From assembly GCA_023627715.1 (NCBI GenBank), contig JAMAHW010000007.1, positions 620,001-684,000 on the forward strand: a stretch of 64,000 nucleotides of DNA, written 5' to 3'. This stretch comes from Periconia sp. R9002 (lineage: Eukaryota > Ascomycota > Dothideomycetes > Pleosporales > Periconiaceae). A program made the translations under genes and the position numbers. The notes beneath the pieces are model-generated. The model was given only the letters and a program-made list of their open reading frames with translations. It was not told the origin of the DNA and made no database searches. Below, piece by piece: positions 31,995 through 44,653 of the stretch (position 1 is the first letter of the stretch; each line of letters starts with the position of its first letter).

Positions 31995-34900
31995 TTTTCA
32001 GCGTGCTGGTGGTTATGTCAATGCTTGTGAAGGAGGAGATGAAAAGAGTGAGTTTGAGATGGGTGTCAGTCTGGTGGGGAGGGGACGAAGGAGAGCGGCT
32101 GCCGCGATTGGCAATCACGACTACCAGATTGGGGAGTTATGCTCTTTCGGGACAGCAGGGCAAGGCAAACCAGCCCAAACGTTGAGCAGGAAGGTACGGC
32201 ACGACTTACCATCCACACAGGCCCGAAGCAATGCGCCGCCGTGTCCTCGTTGCGGACACAGTGCAACTCGATATGCTGACAGGCAGACGAGTGCTGAACG
32301 CTCGCGACCAGTAATAGCCAATTGATGGGTTTTGACAACCAACGCAGCGCACGGAGGCTCGGAGTGAATTGCGATTCCCGTGACAGGGCCGGCCGGCGAT
32401 TGGACTATTCGACCAAAACAAAACAGAGGGCAAAATAATGCCGCCCGTGCAAGATTGAATGTCGTATTAGGCAATAATGGTGATGGCGAATATGGTACAG
32501 TGCAGAGGCGGTGGTGGGGAGTAGGTTTCAAGATTGTATGTACAGGCTGACGAGGTGAATATGTATTGTTGGGGAAGAAATCTGCACGACTGTCAGCACT
32601 CGATGGTAACACGATGGAACAGTTCACACTGCATGGCATACACAGGCACACAGGTACGTAGGAAGCCACCGATTACCTACCTCGTAGGGGACAGGGAAAG
32701 GGCAGTTTGGTGGTGTTGCTAAGGGAAGCCAGTGAGCCTTCTCATTCGACGGCTGGCAGCCAATGGCAGGACGCGACGGGTGAGGCGACTCGGAAATGCA
32801 GTGGGGGCTAAGCGGAAGCGTCAGTCTGGAGGCGGAGGGTACAGGTGCAAGTGTAGGATGGATTCTGAAGCCTCGGACAGGGCATTGCGAATTGACTCCT
32901 CCCACTTGGATGGTCGCCGGCGCGAGGTTTGCGACGATATAAGGGACCCGAAGCCGTGACGTCTGGCAGGCGGTGTGGGAGGCGGGTCAGTGCACTCTGT
33001 TTGAAAGCAAAGCTACTACCAGTTGTCCTCGAGCTTCTGTACCTGGGCCCGAGAGCATCAGATCTCGGCGCGCCTAGGTACTTGAACTCCAACAGCAAGT
33101 CACCGTCAATGCAACGCGCTCCGCCCACTTCCGACTCTCCTTCTTTTATCCTTTCTGCTCCCTTTCTTTTCGACCCGAGGGGAGAAGTGTGTCGACGGCA
33201 ATGGGGGCAAGCCCGGGACGACTGCGAGGTGGCGCGACGGGCTCTTCTCCGGCTACAGTCTGCCTAGGCGTAGGGCAGGTGTTTGTTCGGCGGTGGAGGA
33301 ACGAGCGGTGGCGCGCACACTGAACCGGGCAAGCAGCACGATATTCGACAAGGGACGGGTGGGTAAGTAGGTGGATGTGGAGAAAGGGAGGGAGAGAGGG
33401 AGAGACGGCTGGATGAATGTATAGGGCGATTGATTGATTGATTAATTGAGGGAGACAGCGACAGCAATGAATGGCAATGGCAATGGCGGTGGTAATGATA
33501 GTGGCAGCGGCAGCGGAGAGTGACAACACGTCGAGCGGAAAATAATGGCAGGGCGAGCAATGGATGAAGGGGCATTGATTCCTGGTATTATTTTATTATT
33601 ATCCCGCGCATCTGCATCTCCATCTGCACCTGCGCCCGCCTGGGTGGGACTCCGAAGCTGCAGCTCCTGCGTCAATATGCAGAGGCGAAGCTGTAGTTAC
33701 GTTGGTTGACGTGTCAAGCGTCCATGGCCCGCTAGACCACACCTGTATCGTGAACCTGCACACCCTCCCGCCCAAAGATGAGGCGTCGTTGCCAGCTGGC
33801 ATCGGATCTTGGGGCCCGCGGTTGCAGACTATGTACCTCGAAAGCCCTTTCTCCTCATCACATCGATCATCGACACACCCACCTCAACACCATGATGATT
33901 CCTCGTCATGATGGCACCACGGGTGCCCCCCACTGCCTGCCGCGCCGGTACCAGCACGCCAGCTAGCGAGACGGTACATACATACTGACTGACACCTGTC
34001 GCACACACACCTCGACAGCTTCATTCCAGCCCCTCGATATTCCCATGTCTCGGTCTTGTTCAAGACAGCTGGTCGTTGCCGTCTGTGCCCAGAATCCTTA
34101 GCGGTATATCGATACACCACCGTCCGAAGGACTACCCAACGCCTTTCGCCAGCTGCAGGCTGACATCCTGACAAGGCAAATATCATACAGACAGCAGTAC
34201 TGAGTACAGCACTTCAAGCCCTGCCGAAATTTGGTTTTGCTGTATGCGATTCTCTTCTTTGCTACGAGAAGCTCAACGTCAGGATCGGCTTCTAAAGTTG
34301 GATAGCCCCATATCAAATCCTGCTCGTCGACTTAGTCCGACTTCAACGGACAAGATCAGACAGACCGCTCCTACTTCCCGCCGTCATCTATAAACAGAGC
34401 ACGTAGTTCGCATCGACCAGGCCGTCCGCTCGATAAAGCGGTGAGTGGCACGCTGTGATTGGACCAAACCCTGCTCTGCTGGCCACCGCGCTATCTACCT
34501 TAGCCTTTGGTATACCTACAATTCTACGCCACACTAATTATGCCTACAACGGCCACGGGATAACTACCCTGCAAAATTTGCTAGAGGCTCTGCTTGCGCA
34601 CTAATGACAACATCCCTTAGAAGCCTCTCGGGACTTGGTTGCGGCTTCTTGTATTCGCCCTTTGCTCGCAGCCTTGATATTTGCTAGTTGGTTTCTCCAG
34701 AGCATCGTAGCCACTATGTTTCAACAAACTCGAACAAACTGTGAAACGGCAGCATTCGCGACTAAGACAATTACTTCAAATCGACCGTGTTTCGCATGGT
34801 ATGACATACAGGGAATTTCTATGCGCGCCCAATCACTCCGCTGTTGTCCAACGGCTCCGTAGCATTTCTGTGCACTGCACGTACGGAGAAACAAACCGGT

Positions 34901-37900
34901 GTAGGTGAAACGCGATCAACATTGCATTTTGATTCCATAACCGAGCGAACGTGAGGAAAACTCGGAATACTCTCTGGCATATTACTAATATTTATCTCCC
35001 CTTTCGGCTCGGAGGGTTGCTCTTGCAATTACTCCGTGGACGTATATTTTGCGCTTGGATAACTAATCTGTCTCCAAATCGATATGGAATAACACCGGTG
35101 AAGAAAACCTTTGCACCTGCAGTCTACAAGACAGCTGTCGTGTCCCGTTTGTTTGATCGATATATATGTCCTACGATGCCTAGATGATGACTTGCAGGAC
35201 GAGGTAACACATCTTCATCACATTGGGTAAAGGATTCCCAGCAAACCTGTGCTTGATAGAGACGGCGTTTCCTGGACAATCTATCCCTCAGTTGATTGCA
35301 AGTTTTTGATCCACATTGTGGTTACATATGTGAAAATACGTAACACCTTTCGGTTTGGTGTACCTCAAATTAGTTCGAGGTATAAAAAGTCATAATACAT
35401 GAAGTATGTCGTTCATCTCACGCACTCGTCTTTTTTCATCATCACGATCTGCGTCACTCGTGCCTCACTCGTTGGTACATGGTCTAGTTACAGCAATATA
35501 GCGAGAATCAACGGAACCCCACGGTCTTTTTCGGATACATGCGGATACGTCTATCGAGTGGAGTGGAAAAGTCAGCCATATCTTCCCCTGTATTCGTTTC
35601 TGTAAACTAATTGACATGAAATTACAGATTCGATCTCTCAGCCAGCCAACCAAAACTATCGCCCGACCTATCCTAACGATTCTCTGGTTAGGATCCAGCA
35701 CCGCTTAAGTCTTCCAGTAGTTCGATAACTACGGCAAACGACCCAGTCTCACTTCCGTTCCTTCAGCGATCGAGAGCTATTTAGCATTCATCACCATCAC
35801 CGACCGAGATGTGTTTCTACCATGCCTACAAACACCGGTGCGGCCATATCCAGATGGTATTCCAGCAGCTGTGCCAAAAAGCGCAGATGATACAGACCAA
35901 GTGTCCAAGAGGCGAGGAAGGAATCATCTTGACGACGATCAGTGTGGAATTTCCCTGCTCTGGGTGCCCCAAGTGATGGCCGGTTGCCGTGGGATGGATC
36001 TATCGCTATAGGAAAGGGAGCATGTTGGAAGGATAGAGCCAGTACCAAATATACAAAAGTCTTTTTCTTTCGTTGCTGAGTTGATTTGCTTCATCATCTG
36101 CCGCCACGAGAAGATCTTCCTATGAAGAAATTTTGAGATTTGTGGGAAAGCCTTCGAAGTTAAGAAGAAAAGGTCGGAGAAAAGGTCAACTTCCCCATTT
36201 TCAAACTACGGTCAATCTTCACGAGACAGCATCTCACGCATGAATAGGATAGACAGAAATGGTGCAACAGAAGTAAATGGGATGCAATGTATCAAGTACC
36301 GCCTATGTAATTATTCGGCACATGGAATTTTCCTCCTACTTGAAAGAAACTATCTAGACAGGTGTGATACATGTAGCTTTCACCTTGTCCATGTCGATTC
36401 ATGTAGGGATTGGGGTGCATAATTCTGCCTAACTTGAACGCCATTGATTTACATGCATGTAGCGACTTTGCCTCGAAAAATCCTTAAGGGTAGAAATATT
36501 CCGTAGTGACCTATCGACAAAGCGATTCAGATGCTCATACAACGCACCAATGGGCAAGTATCGATTGCCCCATGCTCCCATGATTCAGATCTATTTGCCA
36601 AGTCGTACCCGCTGGATACGGACAGTATCGAGCTAAGCACCAGAAAGGCAACCGATTAAGCTCTCGCCTCACTACTAGTCTACCAGCAGCTGTTATCTTG
36701 ACCCAAGTATTGTACCTATGTAAAGACTGACGCCTTGAATCGCGTTGATGTGTTAAATGCCACTGGCTCATTTGATAATGCAAACTGAAATGCACCAACA
36801 GACAAGCACAGGTATAAATGTAACTTCATGTCCAGGTTCTGAATGAAATCTGGAAGATGGAAAAGTTCATATTCAGAGCCAGTTGCTTGACCTAGCTGAA
36901 GAGACTGAGATGATGGTTTGCCACGCGGGTGTCGATATATCCTGCACTCACAAGATCAAAGAAATCTATAATTTTATTTGCTATGATTAGAGGAAATAGT
37001 AAAATAAAACTATAGAAATAGCCTCCTAGTATCCTACTTACCTACAATAGAAGTATAGTCTCAGGGAGGAAAGGTGCTCAAAGCATTGCATGTGGAGTCG
37101 TGAGTGTTGTGAGTGCGGGCTATCTCCACACCGGCGTGACTGCCTAGAACATAGAGGATCGCCGTATCCATTAGCCGGTTATCACATAGGGTGCCGGTCC
37201 GCTTACCATCTAACCGAGATTGAAACACATCCCCCGCAAACGCCTCCACTGTTGAACAAGAGAACATGGTAACCATGGCAAACAAGACTTCTTGTCCCGT
37301 TCAAAAAGCTTTGGTACAGCACCCGTGAAAAGCCCCACTGTCTTTTCTCGCACGTCTAACTCCATAAGTAAGACAAGGCTCAACGAGGTATTCAGTGTCC
37401 GCAAATGGAGATGAGGGCATGCCTCTCTGTGAGCATGCGCCGCCATCGAACTCGTGCCTCGCTACACCTCATTGGCCAAAAGATCGCATAGCGCACGCGG
37501 AACGGCATCAATCCGAGCATCGGTTCGAGTATTCGAGAATCAGCATTGTTCATCGAATCCCTATTACAGCAGGCGCTAACAGGCGTTCTCAACGGTGTAA
37601 CCAAGGTCGGCTGCGGGTAGGGCGTTTTGCACTGCGGGTGATTCGTTCTTGAGTAGCAGAAAACCCATGCCTTATTCCAGGTTGGTTACGAGCGTGCTCA
37701 AACAGCATGTGAGCCGATCGGAGCTTGTTACCATTGGAAGAATATCAAGATCCCTGAAATGAGATGTGGTAGGTGGGCTTTTTCTTGCCCAATATTTATA
37801 TCATGTGTACACTGTCAACTTCAGCCCCCCATTTCCATTCGTTGTCTTGCCATTTCTCCAATCCTCTTCAGTTTCTCAACATACACACGCTTTTATCCGT

Positions 37901-38107
37901 TGCCAGGCTTTGTTGTTGGCGTGGCGTGTCGTGTTAGGCAAGCTTCTATCCTACATTATCACTCGTATCCGAATGTTTTGCCCTACCCATGTTCCTGGAT
38001 GCGCGTGATCACAGCAGATTTGGCATTGTTCTTAGTGTGGCGGCCCACACCCGTGTAACGTTGAGAATACCAGCTTTCGAAGAGCCGCAACCCGTTACTT
38101 ATTTCGT
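31995..38107. other. 6.1-kb gene-poor interval between divergent genes
   Basis: Both flanking genes start at its ends. The first ~2 kb are GC-rich promoter-like DNA with simple repeats (GATT units near 33429-33447 and GGCAATGGCAATGGCGG-type repeats near 33473-33490). From about 34.4 to 37.7 kb the composition becomes more AT-rich, with only short stop-riddled frames and a very AT-rich patch at 36961-37030. It may be eroded repeat DNA, but I recognise no transposase or reverse-transcriptase remnant. A pyrimidine-rich stretch lies just upstream of the transporter. Confidence 0.45.
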
Positions 38108-40114
38108 ATGGCGGATTTAGAAGATAACCCTGCCAAACACAAAATGGGTGTTTCGGCGGTAGAAAAAGAGTCGGCAGTATCTGAAGATGTCCCGGGGCCC
38201 GTCAAGGAAACAACCGCAGAAGATGAAGGTGACGGGACAGAAGGTGGGACAGAAGCGGGTCGAGGAGCAAAATCAAACGAAAAGGGAGTAGAAGCAACTC
38301 AGCAAACAGAGGGCGAGAAGGCAATCGTACAAAGCTCATCTACGAAGGACGATGCTGAAGCAAGAGAAGAACAAGTGGAGCCAGAGGACGAATCAAAATA
38401 CCTATCCGGCTACAAACTTGCCATTCTATCACTCGGTCTCTGCTTAACTACGTTTTTGATTGCCCTAGATAACACGATATTGGCTACAGCCATACCCAAA
38501 ATTACCACTGTATTCAACAGTCTCGGCGACGTGGGGTGGTACGGGTCGGCATACCTCCTGACGACTTGCTCCCTTCAGCCATCTTTTGGGAAAGTGTACA
38601 CGTATTTCGACGTCAAGTACACGTACCTGTTTGCCCTACTACTCTTCGAAGTGGGATCCATAATTTGCGCTGCGGCTACTAGCTCACCGATGTTTATTGT
38701 GGGACGGGCGGTTGCCGGTGCGGGTGCGGCAGGACTTTTCTCGGGCGGCATGACGATTATCGGGTTCTCCGTTCCACTACGCAAACGGGCCATCTACATT
38801 GCTGCCTTGTCCTCCATGTTTGGTATTGCTAGTGTCGTAGGACCAATCTTGGGTGGAGCCCTTACGGATAAAGTTTCATGGCGGTGGTATGTACAAAGAA
38901 CATTGAGAGAGTGTGCAGATACCCTCCATGTGAACTCCACTGACTTCTCTTCCAGGTGCTTTTATATCAATCTTCCATTCGGCGCCGTATCTTTGGCTGT
39001 CGTCTACTTTTTCTTCGCAAACCCGGAGAGGCAGTACAGTCATTTGAGTGTCAAGGAGAGAATTAAAAAGATCGATTTGATTGGTGCAGTGTTTTTGATC
39101 TGTGCGATCGTAAATCTGTTGCTCGCCCTGCAATGGGGAGGCCAAACGTACCCGTGGAAGAACTCCAAGGTATGGGGAACTTTGTTAGGATTTGGTCTGA
39201 TTATTTCGGTCTTCATTGGAATCCAGTTTTGGAAGAAGGATGAAGCGACAATTCCGGTTCGTGTGTTTAAACAAAGGACAATTTGGGTCAGCAGCGTTTT
39301 CAGCGCTGTTCTCTCGATGGCTCTCTATACGTAAGTATTTCTTTGATATATGGTTAAGTTCATTCTTTCATTTTCTTCTCTCTTCATCTTGCCCCCTTTC
39401 CGGCAGTTCGCCCTCCGAATAGTAAGAAACCTCTAACCACGAACTCTCAGTCACATATTTTACATTCCCATTTTTTTTCAGGCGGTGAAACTGACCACAG
39501 CCGAGGAGTCCGGAATTCGCACCATCGCCTATCTCGTCAGTGTCACCGTCTCTTCGGTCATTATCGGTGGTTCCATAACTGTCTTGGGTTATTACACGCC
39601 GTTCATGCACGCTGGAAGCGCAATATTCACCGTCGGAGCTGGATTGCTCTACACACTCCAAGTTGATTCTGGTCCCTCGAAATGGATCGGCTATCAAGTC
39701 TTGACGGGATTCGGATGCGGCGCCTCAGTACAGATCCCCTTCATAGCTGTGCAGGTCGTCGCTTCGGAAAAGGACATGCCGACAGCCAACGCGCTTGTCA
39801 TGTTTTTCAACAGCCTGGGCGGCGCCATCTCTCTATCGATCGCGCAGAATGTATTTATAAACGGTCTCGTACGTGAAGTGCCGCGTTACGCTCCCGGTCT
39901 CGATCCGCGAGTTGTCACAGGAGCTGGCGCTACAAATCTCAGACATGTGATCCCCGAGAGGTTTTTGGAGGGTGTCATAGTGGCCTATATGAAGAGTATC
40001 TCGGATACTTTTGTAGTTGCTATTGCGACGGGCGGAATTGCTGTGCTGGTTAGTTTTGGGATGGAGTTTAAGAGTGTGAAAGGGAAGAAGATCGTTGCTG
40101 GCGGAGGTGCATAA
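38108..40114 (+). CDS. MFS transporter, 14-TM drug:H+ antiporter type (DHA2/TOXA-like)
   Basis: Exons 38108-38886, 38956-39330 and 39451-40114 give 605 residues. Both introns have canonical ends (GTATGT...CCAG and GTAAGT...CTCAG with CTAAC). A hydrophilic, Glu-rich N-terminal tail of about 95 residues precedes the membrane domain. TM1 contains LDNTILATAIPKI, the DHA2 signature. DVGWYGSAYLLTTCSLQPSF, FIVGRAVAGAGAAGLFSGG, FGIASVVGPILGGALTDKVS and WRWCFYINLPFGA follow, then HIFYIPIFFQAVKLTTAEES for the second half. The substrate cannot be read from sequence; relatives export antifungals or secondary metabolites. No biosynthetic genes lie beside it, so a cluster role is not supported. The acidic tail is longer than usual. 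Confidence 0.93.
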
Positions 40115-40637
40115 TCGAGACAAGGGCGGCTGTCTGTGTATACGATATGAGGGACATGTTCTATATAAACTTCATGTCATCACCCGTTCGTTGTCATATC
40201 AGTGATTCAGTGCACTAACTTGATCGGGTATTCCATTAACTTTTCTGATGGCGGAGAACGAGACCTACGTGCTCGGTATTAAAACCCAGATAATTATGTA
40301 CAGTTCTTATCCTATTCTGTAGCAGCCATTCCCCAATATAACCAAGAAGCAAAAGAGGGGTATCATCTAGACAGGCAGTCACCAACAGACAACGAGAGGG
40401 AAGGAGCGCCTGCCCAGTTCTGCTCAAACCGATCGGCCAGATGCAAATCTTCAACGCCAAAAGACGATGCAGCTCTGTCCATATTTCGTCCATGACGCCC
40501 ACGCTGTGCTTTCACCCCCGACTCCGCGTTAAGCCTGACACGAGAATTCGAAAAGTCCATAGACCATATCCAAATTCACCCATCATCCATCTCTCTTGCT
40601 TTCCAAGAACAGCCTCTTAGTCAATGAGCGAAATCTT
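40115..40637. other. Convergent intergenic region
   Basis: This is 3' flank for the transporter (+) and the disordered-protein gene (-). Nothing else is seen. Confidence 0.5.
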
Positions 40638-42710
40638 CTACAAATCTCTCATGTTCCTCTCCAACTTCTCCATCCTACGCCCAGTGGCTCCGCGAATACC
40701 ATCTACAGCCCTTTTTCTCATCGCTTTTTTGTCTTCGCTATCCAATCCGTCGAGAATCCTGCTCCATCCCGTTGTCTCAGCGTTATTCTTGGTAACAACA
40801 GCTTGGCACTGACGTTCTATGAGCGCCATCCGGAATCCAAGCAAGTGCGATTTCGAATCCAGGCTCCCTCCATTCTCGTTGCCGTTCTCACCACCATTGT
40901 AGCTTTGGTTCCTGTGGTTTCTGCCACCTCCTAAAACTGTCCCTTTGAATGCGTCTTCCTCGGACCGAGTCCTCAACGGCTTGACGCCCTCCGGCATGAA
41001 CAAGCCCCTTCTGCTCTCGACTTGGGCATCCAAGCTCAAAGCCTCTTCAAGTTGTGTTCGCGACGCATTGTATGCTTGGATATCAGCGTGCGTAAATCCC
41101 GCTGGATTATTGTTGTATTTCTGCTGCAGCGTTTGCAAATTGCGGCAAAGCGTGGCTATGCGTCCGGCTTGCGTGCGAATCCATTCATCGCGGACGACCT
41201 CGCGGATGCTTTTGGTGTTTGGATGTCCTGGAAGAAGAGAGTGAACTCTGGGTTGCAGTGTACGTGTGGATGTGGGCTGGTTGTCTATGAACGGATCATT
41301 GTCCTCAGCTGTGTATAAGTTGTTCAGTCGAGTTGCAGGGTAGGCACCAAAGCTCGAATCATGAGCCATGGAGGGTGGAGCAGAGAATGGAGCCCCCGAA
41401 AATGGTGATAGTGGTTGTAGCGACACTCGAGTTCTCCTTTGGTTGGAATTCTGCGGTACCGAAATCCCGTGGGATACTCCGCGCAGAGGCTGTGGAGTTG
41501 CAAGAAGGTTTCCATGAGCTTGGTTTCGCGAAGACCTGTCTAGCACGCCATTTATAGATGGAAATTGTCTGTGGCGCGAGGGCTGAGCTTGCAACATGAT
41601 AGAGGGGCTGGCTGGGATGAATGGCAAATTGGACAGGCCTGGAGTTCGGCCATTTGGAACAGGAGGAGAACCGTTCTGGGAAGTTTTTCTACTTGACTGG
41701 TTAGTAGGAGTTGATGGAGGAGATTTTTGTCTTCTAATGTACCCAGATTCCGTCGTGGTGTTTGAAGGGCTATTCAGATGCGCATCGTTGGAAATATTGT
41801 TGCTGGTAGTAGTGGGTGATGCCACAAGCCCAGATGTATCGGATCCCAAGTCGTCGCAAGCATGTCCTGGTCCAAGAGGTGAGGGAATGAGCTTAAGAGA
41901 CAAGCTTCGACGGTGCCTTAAGCTGGGTAAAAATGACGCGAGGCGTTGTGGGGTTGAGACCGGCGACATCACTGTAGTAGAGAGGTCGTAGCCTTGCCCA
42001 TTTGGCGTCGGAGGAAGAGGTATTTGTGAAGCATCGATATCTTTACTCGGGGTGTGATTAGGCGATCCTCTAAAGCGAACGGATTTGGACTTTGCTGAAG
42101 AACCAGTAGGGCTGTCGCCGTTGATCTGCGTTCCATTTGCCTTGGACTGGGTGTCAAGCTCAGATCCTAGGTCAAAATGGTCGGTCGTGCTAGGTATCTC
42201 ATTTTTATAGTCAGTAGCTCGAGAGTATGTAGATTCATGCAAACTTGTGTGGCGTACTGGAGGTAAACTGTTGGTTTGATAAGGGCTAGCAGCGTCATTT
42301 CCACTGCCAAGGGCCTCGGTGATGGCATGCGACGAGCCCGACAAACTTCCATGTTTCCCATGTCCCAGAGTGAAACAACGCAGAGGGCTGTACGATGAAT
42401 ACTTTTCGTTGTCGCCCTTGATGGTTTTGTCTGAGTCGGTTGATCCCTCCGATGATGCATCGTCAGAGTCTGCTCCAATGGAACCGGAGTCCAATCTAGC
42501 CTTTGTAGCGACATCTACTGATTTTGTATCTTTGTTGCTCGCAAATGCAGTGATGTTAACACCTCCGTCACTTCCAACATCTCCCAGAGTTTCAGCAATA
42601 GTAGGGTCGCCAATCTCATTTGGGCAAGCAGACTCGCCGAGATTTGCCATGTCGTTAGTCGCTTCTCTGCCCGCAGTCTGAATGTGGGTATTGGTTTTCT
42701 CCACACGCAT
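40638..42710 (-). CDS. Large mostly disordered protein of unknown function
   Basis: One frame of 690 residues has no internal intron signals that would be needed. Residues 1-500 are Ser/Thr/Pro/Asn-rich and low in hydrophobics, with many SP/TP sites and basic patches (RHRRSLSLKLIP near residue 265, KSVRFRGSPNHTPSK near 210). The KSVRFRGSP block resembles a PP1-docking or kinase-target sequence, but this is only a pattern match. The C-terminal ~190 residues look ordered and helical: SIREVVRDEWIRTQAGRIAT, LCRNLQTLQQKYNNNPAGFT, ASRTQLEEALSLDAQVESRR, and a terminal basic helix with IRGATGRRMEKLERNMRDL. No enzyme motif or membrane segment is present. It is likely a conserved fungal regulatory or scaffold protein; the name is withheld. 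Confidence 0.78.
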   Translation of the reverse strand: MRVEKTNTHIQTAGREATNDMANLGESACPNEIGDPTIAETLGDVGSDGGVNITAFASNKDTKSVDVATKARLDSGSIGADSDDASSEGSTDSDKTIKGDNEKYSSYSPLRCFTLGHGKHGSLSGSSHAITEALGSGNDAASPYQTNSLPPVRHTSLHESTYSRATDYKNEIPSTTDHFDLGSELDTQSKANGTQINGDSPTGSSAKSKSVRFRGSPNHTPSKDIDASQIPLPPTPNGQGYDLSTTVMSPVSTPQRLASFLPSLRHRRSLSLKLIPSPLGPGHACDDLGSDTSGLVASPTTTSNNISNDAHLNSPSNTTTESGYIRRQKSPPSTPTNQSSRKTSQNGSPPVPNGRTPGLSNLPFIPASPSIMLQAQPSRHRQFPSINGVLDRSSRNQAHGNLLATPQPLRGVSHGISVPQNSNQRRTRVSLQPLSPFSGAPFSAPPSMAHDSSFGAYPATRLNNLYTAEDNDPFIDNQPTSTRTLQPRVHSLLPGHPNTKSIREVVRDEWIRTQAGRIATLCRNLQTLQQKYNNNPAGFTHADIQAYNASRTQLEEALSLDAQVESRRGLFMPEGVKPLRTRSEEDAFKGTVLGGGRNHRNQSYNGGENGNENGGSLDSKSHLLGFRMALIERQCQAVVTKNNAETTGWSRILDGLDSEDKKAMRKRAVDGIRGATGRRMEKLERNMRDL

Positions 42711-43348
42711 TGCGCTTTTGACTCAAGCTTATATGATCATGTTAATGGACGGGCCAGCCTGGTGATGGTAGAGTTTTGGCACTGACGCTGTCGAGAATGC
42801 CTCTGCTCGAAGCTTCCGCCACAATGCAGAATTTGCAAATGGATTGCGTAAATGCTTTTTAATGAATGATTAATGAAAGGAAGAGATGATGTGGTATGAT
42901 AGTTGGGTGAGGTGGTAAGGTGGGCGGGCGGTCGGTCGTGTGTTTGTGGTTGAGGGCTGTAGTGGCAGTCGGGGTGAGGTGAGTCTAGGTTGACCGCGAT
43001 CCATTAAGTAAACACACCAATTTTGAAGGGACCGATCCGCAGTTTCGGTAACTAGTACCCTGTACCGGAGAGCGTAAACATAATTCGATAGAAAACTGTA
43101 TATGCACAATGGGAGGAAAGACAGAATGAATAATCACACTGCTGCACTAGACAGGTCGACCAGAAGGGCCAGTGCAAGTTTTGATGCAATTCATTAAGAA
43201 GCTGGAGAACATATGTTGACAATGCTTTGTTTACCATTTCCAACCACTCTCCTGCTATTAGCTGTGGGGTCAAAATAACTTCTGTCGAAACTGTAGGCAA
43301 GATGGCTCTGGGAGTGCTCGTGTCATGATCTATTCTTTTGTTAAAAAC
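42711..43348. other. Intergenic region between two minus-strand genes
   Basis: It holds the promoter of the disordered-protein gene and the 3' flank of the mitochondrial carrier. GGCGGGCGGTCGGTCG-type simple sequence lies near 42922-42938. No gene is seen. Confidence 0.5.
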
Positions 43349-44653
43349 TCACAGTAAGTCTTCTTCTTTGACATCTTCTCCTCGCCTGCTTGCGAGGTAA
43401 ACTCTTCCGCTCTCGTAGACGCCCAGATACAATCCACTCCCAATAAACGTCCACACCCCTCTCAACAAGCCACCTCTCCACAATCCTCTCACGCCTTTCT
43501 CTTGCATGATATCCTGGCCAATCTTCCACGCACTCCTCTTGCCCTTTCCCTCCGGACTGATCGACGGTTTCAGGTTCCTCGCCGCGTTCTTGATCGTATC
43601 CTTCGACGATTCCACCTTCTTGCCAAACGCGTCCACCAATCCATCGGAACCGCCCTTGACGTGACTCTGATTGGGTTTTGAAGAAGTTGAAGCTTCGCTG
43701 ATCGGATCTTCCGCGGCAGATAACATAATCCTCGTTTTTACCACATCGATAGGCGTCGTGACCACAGCGGCCACTGCCCCCGCTGCACCCGCACTCACCG
43801 CAGTAATCACCCCACTTTCAAAGATAGACCCGGTAGTCTTCCTCTTTCTGTCCCGATACTCACGGATCGCGACCTTGAGGCGCTCAAACATTGGGAATTG
43901 GAGCGCTGTGAAGGGAAGATTACGACCCGCGAGCGCTGTGTAACCGCGCCACAGTGCCAGCGGGTTCGATCTGAAGCGAGCGAGCGTCTGCACCGTGGCA
44001 TTGGTGGGGGACCCCGCCGAGACCATTTGCGCATTCTGTTTGATGACTTCTGCTGGGGTGAGAATGGCGCAGGAGACAAGTTCTGCAATGGAAGATGCAG
44101 TTGCGTGAATTATTGGTGTAGGAACTATGCCGTTAGGATGCGTTGCTGTGGAAGGGTTGATGTGTGTAAACAATGATTTTGTTCGCTCGTATGTAGTGAA
44201 AAATGCGCCAGCTGTAGGAAGTCAGAACCCATGTCCAAGTCAATAGATATCTCTCTTCCATGCCTATTCCCCCTTCTTTTCTTTGCAACTGTGCTGGTAA
44301 GAGTTTGGAAGTAGGAAGAAGTACATGATGGCAAAGTAGCTATGATCACACTGCCCACCCCCTGATATAGACCGCGGAACAAGGCAGGGTTGGGCTTCTG
44401 CGTGCCCGCATGTGTGTACAATTTCGCATAATCGGAAGATTGAAACCGCGTTTTCAATGTATCTAGAGGATATACGAGCAGATCGACCGTGAAAGCAGCG
44501 ACTGCGCCGGCCTGTGTCCCGAACCCGTTTAATCAAATCAGTATTCTATCTCCCTTGACTGCCGTGAGATTGACTAAATTGAACTTTTCTCTTGCGTGTA
44601 CTTTTGTCGAGGGGGCTTACGAGAAGGATGTCGGTATTCGTATTACCGGACAT
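43349..44653 (-). CDS. Mitochondrial carrier family protein, YMR166C/MME1-like
   Basis: Exons are 44653-44621 (11 codons), 44511-44325 and 44211-43349, giving 360 residues with all phases closing. Three carrier repeats are visible: AGAVAAFTVDLLVYPLDTLK-TR, SSIAELVSCAILTPAEVIKQ and AVVTTPIDVVKTR, each with the P-x-[DE]-x-x-[KR] signature. The second half has FRGLYQGVGSVIIATLPSS in repeat 1 and GVRGLWRGGLLRGVWTF in repeat 3. A hydrophilic insert of about 60 residues sits in the third repeat. The overall pattern matches the yeast YMR166C/Mme1 branch, linked to mitochondrial magnesium export, more than the S-adenosylmethionine carrier Pet8, which is the main alternative. The stop codon TGA overlaps a perfect GTGAGT donor, so a further downstream exon is conceivable. 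Confidence 0.87.

Noticed and set aside
32121..32669. 182-codon minus-strand frame upstream of the 14-3-3-like gene
   Set aside because: Cys/Pro/Ser-rich without pattern; lies in the divergent promoter region.
37084..37250. Possible tRNA or 5S-like segment (CCGGTCCGCTTACCATCTAACC)
   Set aside because: A D-arm-like stretch is present on the minus strand, but no T-arm, acceptor stem or 5S internal control region could be found.
38108..40114. Secondary-metabolite gene cluster around the MFS transporter
   Set aside because: No polyketide synthase, peptide synthetase, terpene cyclase, P450 or tailoring enzyme is present nearby; neighbours are housekeeping genes.
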